Assembly: GCF_011074885.1 (NCBI RefSeq)
Contig: NC_054687.1
Span: 558,001 to 622,000, forward strand
Direction of reading: 5' to 3'
DNA length: 64,000 nt
Source: Brettanomyces bruxellensis
Lineage: Eukaryota; Ascomycota; Pichiomycetes; Pichiales; Pichiaceae
The position numbers were made by a program, and so were the translations under genes. Below are positions 38,093 through 49,977 of this stretch, one piece after another (position 1 is the first letter of the stretch; each line of letters begins with the position of its first letter). Below the pieces are notes generated by a model. It saw only the letters and a program-made list of their open reading frames with translations, searched no databases and had not been told where the DNA came from.

Positions 38093-41000
38093 CTAAAGAT
38101 TTGTTGTCACAGTCATGGTTTGGGCATTAATTAGCAAAACAGGAGGTAGCCCATTCAACCACAACTCAAGATTGCATGCATAATCCAGACAGTCTTCCTC
38201 ACTTTCATGCAGTCCTATGTCAGGAACTGGCAAAGTTGAAAAGATGAGCGAAGAATCTTGCGATATTCTGCTCATAAGCTCATTCAATATCAGAAATTGA
38301 CACCTATTTGGAAGTTCATTAAATGAAAGCGAAGTCATAGAACTTGAAGCCGAAGAAGAAGAAGAAGAAGAGGACGATATTGACGATCTAACTGAAGCAG
38401 ATGACAATACTGCATTTGCATCTAATGATTCTGGGCTCATTACCCCAGATGGTAGGGAAGGTTCATCTTGCTTTTCGGTTACAGAAATATTGACAGCTCC
38501 ATTATCACCTCTACTCAAGGGCCCAATAACGGTCTCGTCAGACTGCGTAGTTGTATCAAGATCTCTTATTGAGCTTTCATCAGTTTTTGGTTGATTCTGA
38601 ATGTTCATGTTCTTATCACTATATTTGATAGATGTATCTTCAGAATTGTTTTCAGTAACAGACAATGTTGAATTCATGGCGTCACCATCAGTTATTGTTC
38701 TATTAGCATCGCTAGTGATGTTGTTTTGGTCGCTTTTGCTATCCACTTCATTTATTGAGCTTAGACTCTCGGAATCCTTATACTCCAAAGGTTTCTGAGG
38801 TTCTTTCTCTTTCTTCTCATGCTTTTTCCTATCCTTTTTCTCTTTAACAAATATGATTGATGGCTCATTTCCTTGTGCATTTTCTAATATCTGTGAGGAT
38901 GGCATAGTGTCTGCAGTGAACATCATTGATGATCTTTCCTTACGTAGTGTGTGTGCTGATTTTAAGGTATCAAATATTGGCTTCCGCAGGTGGCGTGAAT
39001 TGATATACTTTCGTGAAGGATTAGTATTTGATTTTGCAGATGTAGTCCCAGTAACGGAGTTCGTACTCTTCTGACTAGATATACTAAGCTGAGGAATATG
39101 CTCCGAGGATGGTACATTTGCAGATTTTGGTAGCATAAACGGACTTGGGAATGCAGATACACTTGATGCATAAGACATCATGGAATCAACATCAGACATA
39201 GAATGACTATAACTCCAATCATCTTCTGTGACCTCTTCAGTCATTCGATGAATATCAGCAACTGGCAACTTATTTGCAACCATAGAAAGAGAGACACCTA
39301 AATTGTTCATCTTCGAAAATGTGTATCTTCCCTTGTTGGACTTTTCAATTTTACGAACTGCCCGAGGATTTATGGAAACGCCACTATCTGCGCTCAATGT
39401 AAGTGATGTTTTTATATTTGAGGCGGTATTTTCGGACCCACCCTGCGTTCCATTCTCCTTCTTCATATTTCTTTCTTCCTTGCGAAATTGTTTTACCGTC
39501 TTCCACCAAACATCACCGATCAAAGCTTCATCAACCATCTTTGCAATGCTGCTATCATCAATAGGTTCACCTTTCGCAATGTATCTGTATGTTAGAAGTT
39601 CACCGCTGTCCAAACATTTCACAACTACATCAGCCTCTATTCTTAAAATTTCAAGCAATGACTTGATACGTCTTTTCTCCTCTAATATATCCTCCTCGTA
39701 CTCAACAAACGCAACAACCCGAAGCTTATGAGTTTTATGCCATGCCGGAACCGTTCTGAGAATAGCTCCCAATTGTAAAATCAGCGTATACGTGTCAAAG
39801 TTTGTCGTTAATATGTTTCTGTCTCCACTATTATCTGTAACCTTGGAAGCCATTTGAATTGGATATAGGTCAATCAGCTCTTTGCTTCCATCAGAAAGTG
39901 GAGGAGACTGATCTGTTGGAATTCGCAATCTCGGAAATCCCTTGGCAACAGCCAAATTACTATTCAGCAATGAAAGATCTTCTAGAGTCTGTACCCATTC
40001 AGTAAGTCGTATTTTTGGCTCTAATGGGCAGTTGTCGGTAGGAATTTTGGCCATATCTAGGCTAACTTGACTGCTATATTGGTAAGTTCCATTCTCAAAC
40101 TTCAGGCCGGTAGGAAGATGAAGCTGCTCTCTGTTATAATGCGATAAATCATAAAAGGCAAGGATTGTAATATTTGGCTTCATACCTCCAAGACCGCATC
40201 CTAAAAAGACATTGCGCACTCCCCATGAAAATGTTGGTGCAATTGACACCTGAACGAATGCCTTAATATGCGATAAATCCCTCACTTTCTCCCATGCCGC
40301 TCTTTCCTTATTAAGTTCACCCACTCGGTGTTGAAATCTTCTGGCTACCATAACGTGTCCAAGAACGTACAAGCCTCCTTTTTTTAGATGATTGCAAAAA
40401 CTAATGAGTCTCCAAGTTGTTCTCGGATTGTCCACCAATAGAAGAATCTGCGGCCTCCAATATTTGACATTATCTTGACGAAGCTTCAACAAATACTTCC
40501 GGACCTGGTGATATATTAAGGACTGTGAGACATCACCCCATTGCTTAGGCGGAGAGATATAATGAATAACAACAATTAAGAATGCAAGAAAGGTAATTAT
40601 TAAGCAAGCAGAGACTCCATCAACAATAAACATAGCAGCAGCAGATGCAATTGTTCCAGCAATAGCCGTGTACGTGTTGAAAAAGCGAAAGCTAGGACGG
40701 AAATTAGGCGCAGATCCAATCCTGAGCAACCCACATGCGACATTAATGGAAATAAATGTCATGAGAAACGTCATCGTGATCATGGTGGCAAGCTGATTCA
40801 CATCAGCAAACAAACACAACTGGCAAAGCAACCATGAAACAGCAATAGCATGCCAAGGCTTACCACAAGAACGCTTAACAGGATGAATTTCATGATGGTG
40901 ATGATGATACTGATTATTATGGCGAGAAGAACGGTATGCGAAACCTGGAGTTAGCTTATTGTTATCCTTAGCAGCATTGTTGGATAAAAATCTAGCTTTA

Positions 41001-42469
41001 CCATCAGACTCTTCTGCAGATAATTGCTGATATCTGTTGGAAGCATTACCGGTTGCGAATGCTGCGGATGCAGAGGAACCACATTTACCATCATTTTTAT
41101 CATCATCTTCTAACGCAAACACGCGATAAAGTCCAGGAAATATATCATCTTTGGCAACAGCCTGCAACAACTGCGAAGCCCCAACAATACCAACAATAAC
41201 GGAAAAGAGTGCAGTGGCAGTTTCACCCATAATAATAAGTGTCGATGAGACTCCGACAGTTTGGATCACTTGGGAATCCCGATAAAGCAACTTTCTTGGT
41301 ATGGAAGCACTCATGGAACATATCACAAGAAAGTAACAAATAACAGTAACAACTATACCTTGTAAAGTTCCTTTTGGAATGGATTTTGATGGATTTTTAA
41401 GGTCCTCGCTCATGGCCGAGCCAGCTAATATACCAGCTGTAGCCGGGAAGAACACTCCAAAAACATCATTGAAGCTTTCAATCGTAGAAATTTGAGATCC
41501 AGCAGCACCAATAGTATAATGGGGCCACATATTCTCTTTGAATGTGGACCATGATAGGCCTGTGTACTCTGTGCCTAGATTTGGAATACCGAATGGCTTC
41601 ACTATTAGAGAAGAAATTGGGACAGATATCGTAGCAATTAGAAGCACAAGGCAAAATAATCCACCACAACGAGACATGGCACCAGCTCCAATCAAAGAGA
41701 TGAATGTGCATATTCCAAGAACTATGGTTGCGTATAATAACTGCCAGTTCGAACTAGTTGGAAGCCATTCTGCCATAACACCACCGTAAAAGCCAAAATT
41801 GTATAGTAATGGCTCGATAAGACCAGCAACGTTCAAAGCAGCGTTCAAAATTTGTCCGATGTATAATATAATTCCGATTGCACCACCGAACTCCACGCCT
41901 AAGCTTCGGCTAATCATATAATAAGCTCCTCCTCCCTTCACAATTCCATTCGTAGCAATTGCACTGACACTCATCGTAGTTAAAAGATCAATACCATAAC
42001 TCATACCCAAAAGAAGAAGGGTGCCCATAAATCCCATTTGTCCCAAGACGAAACCAAAACGGACAAACATCAAGATGGAAAGAACATTCAATATCGTTGG
42101 CATCGTGACTCCAGCCATTGTTCCGAGCTTGTTTGATTTAACTTTCTGCTTTAAGCCATCAGATGACTCTCCATTGCCTCGCGCTTCATCGTTTTCTATG
42201 ATATGACTATATTCCTTTTGCGGTCCATCACTATCAGCAGCAGAATAAGGTACATTGTAACATTTTCCTGTGGAGGATCCTGTATTTTGTTTCCGGGCCC
42301 CATTATATTTGGTATTACCGGAAGAAGGGACTCCAGATAATCTTGGATTATCTGAGCTTGGAAATCTTGAACTACCAACATATCTTCTTCTCATTATTGT
42401 GGGTGATTTTGGAATCGCACCATACGATTCTTGCCGCCCTCGCGCAATGGGGGTTTTCATAGACTTCAT
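38093..42469 (-). CDS. VHC1: Vacuolar cation-chloride cotransporter VHC1
   Basis: This 1458-residue protein is a complete member of the SLC12 cation-chloride cotransporter family; yeast Vhc1 (about 1120 residues) is vacuolar and contributes to K+ storage and vacuole morphology. After a hydrophilic N-terminus the first helix region starts [27 protein letters not shown], the SLC12 TM1 signature. About 12 helices follow to residue ~630, interrupted by a histidine-rich loop ([15 protein letters not shown]). The long C-terminal domain has the SLC12 features ([29 protein letters not shown]). The extra length lies in a Ser/Asp/Lys-rich insertion (about residues 1070-1390) with a poly-Ser run before the conserved end segment. 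Diverges from PRP5. Confidence 0.93.
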   Translation of the reverse strand: MKSMKTPIARGRQESYGAIPKSPTIMRRRYVGSSRFPSSDNPRLSGVPSSGNTKYNGARKQNTGSSTGKCYNVPYSAADSDGPQKEYSHIIENDEARGNGESSDGLKQKVKSNKLGTMAGVTMPTILNVLSILMFVRFGFVLGQMGFMGTLLLLGMSYGIDLLTTMSVSAIATNGIVKGGGAYYMISRSLGVEFGGAIGIILYIGQILNAALNVAGLIEPLLYNFGFYGGVMAEWLPTSSNWQLLYATIVLGICTFISLIGAGAMSRCGGLFCLVLLIATISVPISSLIVKPFGIPNLGTEYTGLSWSTFKENMWPHYTIGAAGSQISTIESFNDVFGVFFPATAGILAGSAMSEDLKNPSKSIPKGTLQGIVVTVICYFLVICSMSASIPRKLLYRDSQVIQTVGVSSTLIIMGETATALFSVIVGIVGASQLLQAVAKDDIFPGLYRVFALEDDDKNDGKCGSSASAAFATGNASNRYQQLSAEESDGKARFLSNNAAKDNNKLTPGFAYRSSRHNNQYHHHHHEIHPVKRSCGKPWHAIAVSWLLCQLCLFADVNQLATMITMTFLMTFISINVACGLLRIGSAPNFRPSFRFFNTYTAIAGTIASAAAMFIVDGVSACLIITFLAFLIVVIHYISPPKQWGDVSQSLIYHQVRKYLLKLRQDNVKYWRPQILLLVDNPRTTWRLISFCNHLKKGGLYVLGHVMVARRFQHRVGELNKERAAWEKVRDLSHIKAFVQVSIAPTFSWGVRNVFLGCGLGGMKPNITILAFYDLSHYNREQLHLPTGLKFENGTYQYSSQVSLDMAKIPTDNCPLEPKIRLTEWVQTLEDLSLLNSNLAVAKGFPRLRIPTDQSPPLSDGSKELIDLYPIQMASKVTDNSGDRNILTTNFDTYTLILQLGAILRTVPAWHKTHKLRVVAFVEYEEDILEEKRRIKSLLEILRIEADVVVKCLDSGELLTYRYIAKGEPIDDSSIAKMVDEALIGDVWWKTVKQFRKEERNMKKENGTQGGSENTASNIKTSLTLSADSGVSINPRAVRKIEKSNKGRYTFSKMNNLGVSLSMVANKLPVADIHRMTEEVTEDDWSYSHSMSDVDSMMSYASSVSAFPSPFMLPKSANVPSSEHIPQLSISSQKSTNSVTGTTSAKSNTNPSRKYINSRHLRKPIFDTLKSAHTLRKERSSMMFTADTMPSSQILENAQGNEPSIIFVKEKKDRKKHEKKEKEPQKPLEYKDSESLSSINEVDSKSDQNNITSDANRTITDGDAMNSTLSVTENNSEDTSIKYSDKNMNIQNQPKTDESSIRDLDTTTQSDETVIGPLSRGDNGAVNISVTEKQDEPSLPSGVMSPESLDANAVLSSASVRSSISSSSSSSSSASSSMTSLSFNELPNRCQFLILNELMSRISQDSSLIFSTLPVPDIGLHESEEDCLDYACNLELWLNGLPPVLLINAQTMTVTTNL

Positions 42470-43077
42470 TTTCCCAAAGGATACAGTTTGTCTCGTTATC
42501 GTTAAAGCAGCGATTGAACTTAGTCAGATATCAAGTTACCACTTCTCTTTGATAAGGCTTGTAATTATATTCTCTGCTTCAGCAAATATGATTTTGGCTT
42601 GTGTTTTGAGTTTAGTACTCTTTGACTTCAACTATGTGTACCTCAGAAAATTATATTGTAGTTGTGCTTCAAGAAAAGTAAAAGAATGAATATGTAATTT
42701 CCAAATCTACTGCACTGATGGTAGAAAAAAGAAAAAAAAAATCGACGTTCAGTTCGTATAATAGAAACTTAAACTGATATCACAAAAGCAAAATCTGTGT
42801 TATTTGAAAGGAAAAAGGGCGGAACGTTGTCAAAATAGCAAGAAAGAGGAAGCGTAGACGTATGCTTTGACAGATGCATTCAAAGGGCTCTTTTATTTTT
42901 TATCTTTTAACTAAATGAAATTACTGTAGGGAATGAGAAAGATAGCCGATTGGTCGATCGACGCATGAAAAATAACCATTCGAAAGTTTTTTAAAGAGAA
43001 GCTTACCGACATCAGTGTATCATTCTCTTTCTTTAGACTCTTCATCAAAAAGCATTAATCCATCTGCAACACTAACA
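42470..43077. promoter_or_regulatory. Divergent VHC1/PRP5 intergenic region
   Basis: This 608-bp region has A-runs near 42727-42740. The PRP5 open frame extends upstream to a GTG at 43015 but the first ATG is 43078. No RNA gene or repeat was found. Confidence 0.5.
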
Positions 43078-45819
43078 ATGTATAGAGGAAGAGGTAATAG
43101 TAAACGTGGTAGAAAAAACCGTTATGAATTTTACAAACGCGATGATCGATACAGAGAACCAGAAAGGAAAAGGTCGAGATATTCGTCATTTCACTATGGT
43201 CAATCTGAGAGCAGAGAATATGATCATCGACAGCAGTCTTACGAGATAAATCGGCATGAACACTACAAATATAATCATGATTATGGCAGTCAATCAAATG
43301 GTTCATATAATGAGTCAAGGTCATATCCAAATTTGCCAAATCGGCTTGGTAATTATCCAGAAAGAGTATCTGGTAATGTAAGTACAAATAAGTTTTCAGA
43401 TTCTATTCAGAAAAGACAAGAAACTAATGGTTCGACTTTTGCAAATGTTGAAACCCCTTTAAAGTCTTCGCGAGAGTCGAGATCTAGTTCCCCGAATGCT
43501 GATAAAAGACTTGCTAATTTGGACCACCAAGAAACTGCAACTAAGCCAAAAAAGGCTTTGGGTGGTACGCAAAAAACAAAAATGAAGTTCAAAAAGAAAG
43601 CAATTACAAGGAAAAAGATGCTAGGCGGTATAAAATTGAAGAAGGCTTTATTGAATATGGATGTGATTGAGGACGATGTTAAAAGTTCCCCGATACCAAA
43701 AAATGCAGCAAATGTATTCAAGCCAAAGATATCTTCCTTAAAACCAATCAAACATGATAGTACTGATCTCGACTTATATCTGAGAAATTTAAAAGCAAAA
43801 AAGGATAAAGAATTGGGAGGGCACGAGATTTTTTCCGATGATGAAGATGGTGATGTTAGGGAGACTGATACTCTTCCTTATGAATATGATCAGGTCCAAC
43901 ATGATTCTAAGAAGAAAGACAAGCAGAAATTACCCGTATTTCCACAATCCAAGAGAGAGATGGTTAAGTCATTGTATGAAGAGTCCTCGTTTATTTCGAA
44001 TATGACTGATGAGGAGGTTTCCAGTTTGCGAATTCAAAATGCTATAGTTATTCATGGCAATAATCCGGTTAGATCGATTCTCACATGGGCACAGTCCGGA
44101 TTTTCGTCTAATATATACGAAGTCCTGATGAACTTGAAGTTTGGATCACCAACTCCGATTCAAGGAGAGGCCCTTCCAAATATTATGAGTGGAAGAGACT
44201 TTATAGGTATAGCAAAGACGGGTTCAGGAAAAACTTTAGCATATCTTTTGCCCATGTTCCGACACATTTTGGCAAATGTTGGCCTGATGAAAAGATCGGA
44301 AACGAGTAATTCGGTTCGACATTCTGCAAGTCAACCTTTGGCTCTAATACTAACACCTACTCGTGAATTAGCAACGCAGGTTTTTAAAGTGTGCCAACCT
44401 TTTCTCTCATCCTTGCATATACATGGTCAGTGCTGTTATGGTGGACAGTCAATTAGTCACCAGATATCTGGATTGAAAGTACAGGCTGATGTTATAGTAG
44501 CGACACCTGGGAGACTTATTGATTTGCTAGGAGCAAATAATGGTAAGATACTTTCACTCTCGGATATTTCGTATTTCGTCTTAGACGAGGCAGACAGGAT
44601 GTTTGACATGGGATTCGAACCTCAAGTTGAAAAAGTCGCCCGTTTGATGATGAAGCACAGACAAACGGTTCTTTTCTCAGCAACGTTTCCTCCCAAAGTT
44701 GAACGACTAGCCCTGAGATTTTTAAATGACCCGGTCAGAGTTTCTGTCGGTATAAGAAACCTATTGAGTAAAGATATTGACCAGAAATTCTTGGTTTTGG
44801 ATCCAGATGATAAGTTTCCAGAACTGCTTCGTATTCTTGGAGAATTCAAAGCAAAAGATGCCAACGGGAAGGTTCTTGTTTTTGCAGATACGCAGAATAG
44901 CTGTGACAGATTGGTTCAGTGGCTCAGCAAGCGTGGATATCCGTCATTATCTCTTCACGGTGGTCTCGACCAATCGGATCGTGACGAAATTATCACAGAC
45001 TTTAGAAATGGTGTCATTGATATTTTGGTTGCAACTTCAGTGGCATCGAGGGGTTTGGATATTGATAACTTGAACATGGTGATAAATTTCTATGCACCTA
45101 GCCACATGGAGGACTATATACACCGAGTTGGCAGAACTGGACGTGCGGGAAGGAAAGGTAAAAGTTATACTATGATTACGCATACTGAGGAGAAGGCTGC
45201 AAGTGATATTGTAAAATTATTGGAGCTCTCTAGCATGCCAGTTCCTACTGATCTCCAAAATATGTCAACATCATTTAGGGAAAAGGTGAAGGCCGGAAAG
45301 GCAAGATTCAGTGGGGGATTTGGTGGAAAAGGTCTAGAAAAGTTGGAGGAGCTTAGAGAGGAAAAGAGAAAGCAGCAAGAACAGATTTATGATGACAATG
45401 ATAAAGTTAACGAGGATAAAGTGAATGATAAACAGCATGAAAAGTCAAATGATAAAATTGCAGGAAATGAAAATAAGAAAACACCTGAAGGAGAATCACT
45501 TCCGGCCAACTTCTTTGCAGAGCCAGCTGCTCCAGGGGCGGTTCCATTTCATGCAAAAATTGAAATCAACGATTTATCTCCACGTGTCCGTTGGTCAGTT
45601 GCCAATGCTAATACATTGAAGAAAGTGATCGATCAAACTTCCGTTGCTATAACAAATAAGGGCCGGTTTTATCCACCAGGAAAGATTCCAAAGGCTGATG
45701 ATACTCCCAAGCTTTATCTTTTGGTTGAAGGCAGTGACGAGTTGAAAGTGAAGCAAGCAATGGGATTATTTAACGAGGCATACACTGAGAGTCTAAATGC
45801 GGAAAGGGGCAGACATTAA
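43078..45819 (+). CDS. PRP5: DEAD-box splicing helicase PRP5
   Basis: The protein has 913 residues from ATG 43078. Prp5 couples U2 snRNP addition to branch-point proofreading. The basic, Arg/Tyr/Ser-rich N-terminus (about 300 residues) carries a DLDLYLRNLKAKK segment resembling the Prp5 DPLDAFM region. Core motifs are Q-motif PTPIQ, motif I AKTGSGKT (380-387), PTRELA, TPGRLID, DEAD, SAT, and HRVGRTGRAG. After the helicase core comes GFGGKGLEKLEELREEK, and the C-terminal segment INDLSPRVRWSV with AITNKGRFYPPGK and PKLYLLVEG, all characteristic of Prp5/DDX46 rather than other DEAD-box proteins. The intact family motifs fit the exact TACTAAC branch points seen in this window. Confidence 0.93.
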   Translation: MYRGRGNSKRGRKNRYEFYKRDDRYREPERKRSRYSSFHYGQSESREYDHRQQSYEINRHEHYKYNHDYGSQSNGSYNESRSYPNLPNRLGNYPERVSGNVSTNKFSDSIQKRQETNGSTFANVETPLKSSRESRSSSPNADKRLANLDHQETATKPKKALGGTQKTKMKFKKKAITRKKMLGGIKLKKALLNMDVIEDDVKSSPIPKNAANVFKPKISSLKPIKHDSTDLDLYLRNLKAKKDKELGGHEIFSDDEDGDVRETDTLPYEYDQVQHDSKKKDKQKLPVFPQSKREMVKSLYEESSFISNMTDEEVSSLRIQNAIVIHGNNPVRSILTWAQSGFSSNIYEVLMNLKFGSPTPIQGEALPNIMSGRDFIGIAKTGSGKTLAYLLPMFRHILANVGLMKRSETSNSVRHSASQPLALILTPTRELATQVFKVCQPFLSSLHIHGQCCYGGQSISHQISGLKVQADVIVATPGRLIDLLGANNGKILSLSDISYFVLDEADRMFDMGFEPQVEKVARLMMKHRQTVLFSATFPPKVERLALRFLNDPVRVSVGIRNLLSKDIDQKFLVLDPDDKFPELLRILGEFKAKDANGKVLVFADTQNSCDRLVQWLSKRGYPSLSLHGGLDQSDRDEIITDFRNGVIDILVATSVASRGLDIDNLNMVINFYAPSHMEDYIHRVGRTGRAGRKGKSYTMITHTEEKAASDIVKLLELSSMPVPTDLQNMSTSFREKVKAGKARFSGGFGGKGLEKLEELREEKRKQQEQIYDDNDKVNEDKVNDKQHEKSNDKIAGNENKKTPEGESLPANFFAEPAAPGAVPFHAKIEINDLSPRVRWSVANANTLKKVIDQTSVAITNKGRFYPPGKIPKADDTPKLYLLVEGSDELKVKQAMGLFNEAYTESLNAERGRH

Positions 45820-46266
45820 GAAATCATTATACAATTGGAGACGAAGAGAAGAGATCACTTTGCCATTAAATAAAGAACAGGAAATACTGAACGTATAATC
45901 TGCACTATATGCACCTTGTATAACCAGGCATGTCTCTGCTGATATGAATTGCTTTGGGTTGTGTACTATAATAAAATAAAGATCTTAAGAAGCCTTTTCC
46001 TCAGCTCTCGATATTGTCTATTATATTAATCTTAAAATTTTGTATCTTATTGTGCTGCATGTTACATTTCACTTATCGTGGGTTACATTACTACGGTGAG
46101 GTATACTGAAATTAATGGCGCGAATCCCGGCAGTGTAACATATATAAGTTGGCGGAAAAAGTCAAGATCCTATTTATTTCTCGTAATTCTAAGGATAATG
46201 TCACTTTCACCGTTGCGATTTAGCTGTAACATACTCCTAATCCAAATATAAGGTAAAGCATTCAGT
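45820..46266. promoter_or_regulatory. PRP5/GIG1-like intergenic region
   Basis: This 447-bp spacer has AT-rich DNA and a short GC-rich spot (ggcgcgaatcccggc, about 46118-46132). It looks superficially like a tRNA T-arm, but the pairing is wrong. A TATA-like tatataag lies at about 46141. Confidence 0.45.
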
Positions 46267-46890
46267 ATGACGGTCGGATATAAGCCCATGTCATTTTTGA
46301 AAGTTCGAGAAATTGTGGATTCAGGAAATATTAGAGAACTCTACAGATCACCGGAATGCATGAAGAAATACAATAGTTTTAAAAAGATGCTGAAGGATGA
46401 AGGAATAGATATGACTTCTCGTATTGTGGTAGAGCAGCTTCATTGGTTACCGCCTTCAACAAGTATTCGAACGCCTTCCAACGAAATTGTTGAGAAGATC
46501 AAACCAAAAGACAGCATGCCATTTGCTAATGAAGATGACATTACGATTGTTACAAATAGTTTTCCGTACTACTTGGAGGATGGACTAGTGCATTTGTGTG
46601 CCTGGGTCAAGTTTCCTATGCCCCCAGACCCCAAATCGGAGTTGGGTGATATTTCAGACGAAATGAAGCGTCTTGTGAATCTTTACGTGAAGAAAACGTT
46701 TGTTGATCACTTAGGATTGTCTAACGATAAGGTGCTATGGTTTAAGAACTGGGCAGCTTTGCAAAGCATTAAAACAATCCCACATATTCACGTGATTCTG
46801 GATCATCCAGATCCTAAGAAGGTGCAGGCACTTCTACAAACAGGCGGTATTCCAATTGATTATAGCACGGACTTTGCTTCGAAATTGTAA
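46267..46890 (+). CDS. DUF3605 family protein, GIG1-like
   Basis: This 207-residue cytosolic-looking protein has no signal or membrane segment. Family features are WLPPSTSI near residue 60, a central EDDITIVTNSFPYYLEDGLVHLCAWVK segment, and VLWFKNWAALQSIKTIPHIHVIL with an HIH motif at the end of the domain. This is the DUF3605 / N-acetylglucosamine-induced protein 1 (Gig1) family, named from Candida albicans, where expression responds to GlcNAc. The biochemical function is unknown. ATG 46267 begins MTVGYKPMSFLKVREIV and agrees with the domain boundary. Sits between PRP5 and an F-box-like gene, with no functional link evident. Confidence 0.78.
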   Translation: MTVGYKPMSFLKVREIVDSGNIRELYRSPECMKKYNSFKKMLKDEGIDMTSRIVVEQLHWLPPSTSIRTPSNEIVEKIKPKDSMPFANEDDITIVTNSFPYYLEDGLVHLCAWVKFPMPPDPKSELGDISDEMKRLVNLYVKKTFVDHLGLSNDKVLWFKNWAALQSIKTIPHIHVILDHPDPKKVQALLQTGGIPIDYSTDFASKL

Positions 46891-47149
46891 CTTTTGTCAC
46901 TTGATAGATCCTATAGCAAAGTTATATATTTTGTAAGGTCAGATGAACCATGTGTATCTATCTGGAATGTAATATTTATTAGCATTATACCATACTTTCG
47001 TGATAGTACTTTACTATTTACTCGTTCCCTCACATTTGACAGAGAAAAAGTTTAAAATTTTAGTGCTGTTTTACTTCGGATTATTTTCATCTACTCATTA
47101 GAGATTTATAAGGTGAATAATAAACTAATACAATCGCCCAGCACTAAGC

Positions 47150-48778
47150 ATGGGCTTCGAGATACCCGGAATCGGGTATGATTACACTGTTAAATATGTG
47201 AACAGTAACTGGAGAAAGAAGAGAAAAATTCAAAGCGATAATTATGGGCTTCCAATTGTGGCCCCAACGGTTACAAACCAGCCATACAGTTATTGCCCAT
47301 TAATTCCACCGACTGAGGTATATGACTTTAATATGCTATACACGGACGATTGGAACATCAGACTTGGTATGGATGAGGGTAGGAATTGCGATTTGCGTGC
47401 ACGAAGGAATTCGGTTTTTGGCGGATTTAATTCGTACGATATGAATATTCCGGAAGATGTTATTACAACAACTGTCGGAAACGAGAATAACAAAAGCTTG
47501 GTTTCAAACCCTCTTCAAATTAATACAAATTACAAAAGTATTAAGTCGGAAACTGCTGAAAATATGCAGATGCAATCGACACATGTTTCGGGATCTGTGA
47601 AAAAGAAGTCAACTGAAAAAGTGCTGCCAGTTCAAGAACCGCAGAAGCCGAAACAACTTGTTAATCTACCAACAGAGATCTTATTGCGGATAATAGCACT
47701 TTCCAAAAATGTTCCAGGATTGCTACAAACATGTCGGTTTTTCTTTGACTTTGTTGTGTTGCATCAAGCACATATATATCGACTGTTAATTGAGTATTAC
47801 TATCTGACTAAGATAAAGTGCTCCGTCACTTTTGGATCCATTATCAAGGCAAACAGACTTACCGATGAAGAACATATACAGAACTCCATGGCTTTTACCA
47901 TTGAAGATATGGAAAAGAGAATGAAACATCATCAGGAACAGCAAAGGAAAAGAAGACGCAGTAGTGTCCACTACCAAAGTAAGGATATCATAATTGTCCT
48001 TGATTCAGAATGTCTTCTGCAACCATTTATGTCATATAAATTGTTCAGAGCATTTACGATTGATGCGATTCTTCCGGCATTTAAGATCAAACAGCTGAGA
48101 TCTGAAGTTGAACATTCTGTAGGTGCCTTACAACAAAATTTGTTAAGCTCTTATCAGACGACTTTCGTTGGTACGGACAGATTAAATAAAGCAGAGGTCC
48201 TAAAGAAGTTTGTCAATGAATCAGAAATTCCATTTCCGTACCTTGATCCGAGTAATCCATCCAATTTGGATTATCTTGGTGAGGATGATTATGTAGATAA
48301 GCTTCGTCTAGTGAAGAAAATTATGCTACTGCATCCAAAGTTTGAAAATATTCTACAAGATATCGTTTACTTTTTGATAGAGTTAAACATTAAAGTGAAG
48401 GAAGTCATGCCGTCAGACGTTGAATTCAACGATATTAGACTAAAATTAAAGGATATGAAGGTTTTGATTGGGGACCAAGTTGAGCATTTAGGAGTGTCAC
48501 AGGATGATACATCTGAGACCGACGGGGAGGATAAGAAGAAGTTTGTTATTACAAGTCCTGAACTTGTACTGAGTATTCTGATGAAGGCAGGAAAAAAATG
48601 GTCAAAAAGTCTTTTGAAGTATGTCTCTAGGGATGCATTGCAGGAAAACGAACATTTCTGGACGTGTATTATGGAAAGCAAAAGACTTGATTATGTCAAA
48701 TGGTTGGAGAAATATGCCCACTTGAGTCCAAGTGCGGGAGTTCTTAACATTTTGGCAAGAAATTCGCAAGGTGAATAG
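47150..48778 (+). CDS. F-box-like protein of unknown function
   Basis: This 542-residue protein is not one I can assign to a named gene. The N-terminal 165 residues contain no known domain. At about 172-205 the sequence LVNLPTEILLRIIALSKNVPGLLQTCRFFFDFV resembles an F-box (P-x-E-I/L-L-x-x-I ... L-x-x-C-R-x-F), which would link it to Skp1 and an SCF ubiquitin ligase or another Skp1 complex. The remaining 330 residues are helical and charged, without LRR, WD40 or Kelch repeats to name a substrate-binding part. ATG 47150 is preceded by an AT-rich 259-bp spacer. Function is inferred only from the F-box-like motif. Confidence 0.75.
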   Translation: MGFEIPGIGYDYTVKYVNSNWRKKRKIQSDNYGLPIVAPTVTNQPYSYCPLIPPTEVYDFNMLYTDDWNIRLGMDEGRNCDLRARRNSVFGGFNSYDMNIPEDVITTTVGNENNKSLVSNPLQINTNYKSIKSETAENMQMQSTHVSGSVKKKSTEKVLPVQEPQKPKQLVNLPTEILLRIIALSKNVPGLLQTCRFFFDFVVLHQAHIYRLLIEYYYLTKIKCSVTFGSIIKANRLTDEEHIQNSMAFTIEDMEKRMKHHQEQQRKRRRSSVHYQSKDIIIVLDSECLLQPFMSYKLFRAFTIDAILPAFKIKQLRSEVEHSVGALQQNLLSSYQTTFVGTDRLNKAEVLKKFVNESEIPFPYLDPSNPSNLDYLGEDDYVDKLRLVKKIMLLHPKFENILQDIVYFLIELNIKVKEVMPSDVEFNDIRLKLKDMKVLIGDQVEHLGVSQDDTSETDGEDKKKFVITSPELVLSILMKAGKKWSKSLLKYVSRDALQENEHFWTCIMESKRLDYVKWLEKYAHLSPSAGVLNILARNSQGE

Positions 48779-48930
48779 AAATATCATTCTATAGGGTACG
48801 ACAATAGACAAGCATTAATGGATGCTTTAAAATGTGCGGAAACCTTTAATTCAAAACAAGAAAGTAAAATAAAGCAAAGCTATAAGAAGTGCAGATTTGT
48901 ATGTATATATGTGCTCTCCACCCCTTCCAA

Positions 48931-49977
48931 TCAATTCTGCATCTGATATCCATACTGTAGATTAGGCTGATTCTGAGTTTGCATTGGAATTTGCTGTTGC
49001 TGCTGTTGCTGCTGCTGCTGCTGTGATTGCTGTTGTAATTGTTCGCCATTGTGAATTTGTTGAAACACAGCAAGTGGTGATTTTCCCTCACGCGTGTATT
49101 CTTCTAACCATTCATGGTTTAAAGCCTGTCTAGCACTGATTCGCATCTCGGGTCTCATTTGTAACAGTCTTTGAACCAGATCAAGAGCACCAGGCTCGAT
49201 ACTAGGTATTAAAATGCGCAAATCTTGAGGTATAAATACACTGAAATCCGGTTTGTAGTTTGGATAGCTCGACACACCAGGCCAGGTTCTTTCATTAGGC
49301 GTACCCATGATTCTGAATATCTTTTTAAGTTGGTCCTCGTTTGAGGAACCCGTAAAAAGAGGCTTTCCTGAAAACATCTCGGCAAGAATGCAGCCTGCAG
49401 ACCACATATCAATGGAAGTGGTATAATTCCTAGATCCAAGTAGAACATCAGGTGCCCTGTACCACAAAGTGACAACTTCATTTGAAAAGGTGTTCACTGG
49501 AATTCCAAAGGCTCGTGCCAATCCAAAGTCTCCTAGTTTCAACTGGCCCTTGTTGTTGATTAGCAAGTTTTGTGGCTTCAAATCTCTGTGCAACACTCTG
49601 TTATCATGACAGAAGGCAATACCCTTCAAAAGCTGAAACATGAAAGATTTCACCACTGGAGCTGGAAGCGAGCCATTTCTGTTCCCATATGCATCCATGT
49701 ATTTTTTTAGGTCTTTATCCATATGTTCAAACACTAGGGTAAGTTTGTTTTCAGTGTGTATTACATCGTATAAGGTAACAATATTCTCGTGTCTTAATTC
49801 CTTCATGATAGATATTTCTCTGATAGCGGTGGATGGTGTTCCCTCCTCTGAATCCAAGTTGATTTCCTTAAGGGCAACCAAGGTGCCCAACTGACGGTTT
49901 CTACCTTTATAGACCGTAGCATATGTACCTTCCCCTAGCTTTTCTAGTTGTTGAAATTGAGATGACGATGCCGACAT
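48931..49977 (-). CDS. PHO85: Cyclin-dependent kinase PHO85
   Basis: This is a complete 348-residue kinase. Pho85 pairs with Pcl/Pho80 cyclins and controls phosphate sensing, glycogen, polarity and the cell cycle. Motifs present are [11 protein letters not shown] (glycine loop), the cyclin-binding helix [27 protein letters not shown] and the T-loop [16 protein letters not shown]. The kinase fold ends near residue 300, and the rest is a glutamine-rich tail (a run of about ten Gln with more around it) absent from the 305-residue S. cerevisiae protein. S. cerevisiae PHO85 has a 5' intron; here the N-terminus [17 protein letters not shown] is continuous. Diverges from HMI1. Confidence 0.96.
   Translation of the reverse strand: MSASSSQFQQLEKLGEGTYATVYKGRNRQLGTLVALKEINLDSEEGTPSTAIREISIMKELRHENIVTLYDVIHTENKLTLVFEHMDKDLKKYMDAYGNRNGSLPAPVVKSFMFQLLKGIAFCHDNRVLHRDLKPQNLLINNKGQLKLGDFGLARAFGIPVNTFSNEVVTLWYRAPDVLLGSRNYTTSIDMWSAGCILAEMFSGKPLFTGSSNEDQLKKIFRIMGTPNERTWPGVSSYPNYKPDFSVFIPQDLRILIPSIEPGALDLVQRLLQMRPEMRISARQALNHEWLEEYTREGKSPLAVFQQIHNGEQLQQQSQQQQQQQQQQQIPMQTQNQPNLQYGYQMQN
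48985..49045 (-). repeat. Glutamine-codon microsatellite in PHO85
   Basis: Mixed CAA/CAG codons on the coding strand give the Gln-rich tail of Pho85. Such tracts vary in length between strains. Confidence 0.85.

Noticed and set aside
46118..46132. cgaatcccgg resembling a tRNA T-arm
   Set aside because: The flanking bases do not form the 5-bp T-stem and no A-box exists at the expected distance.
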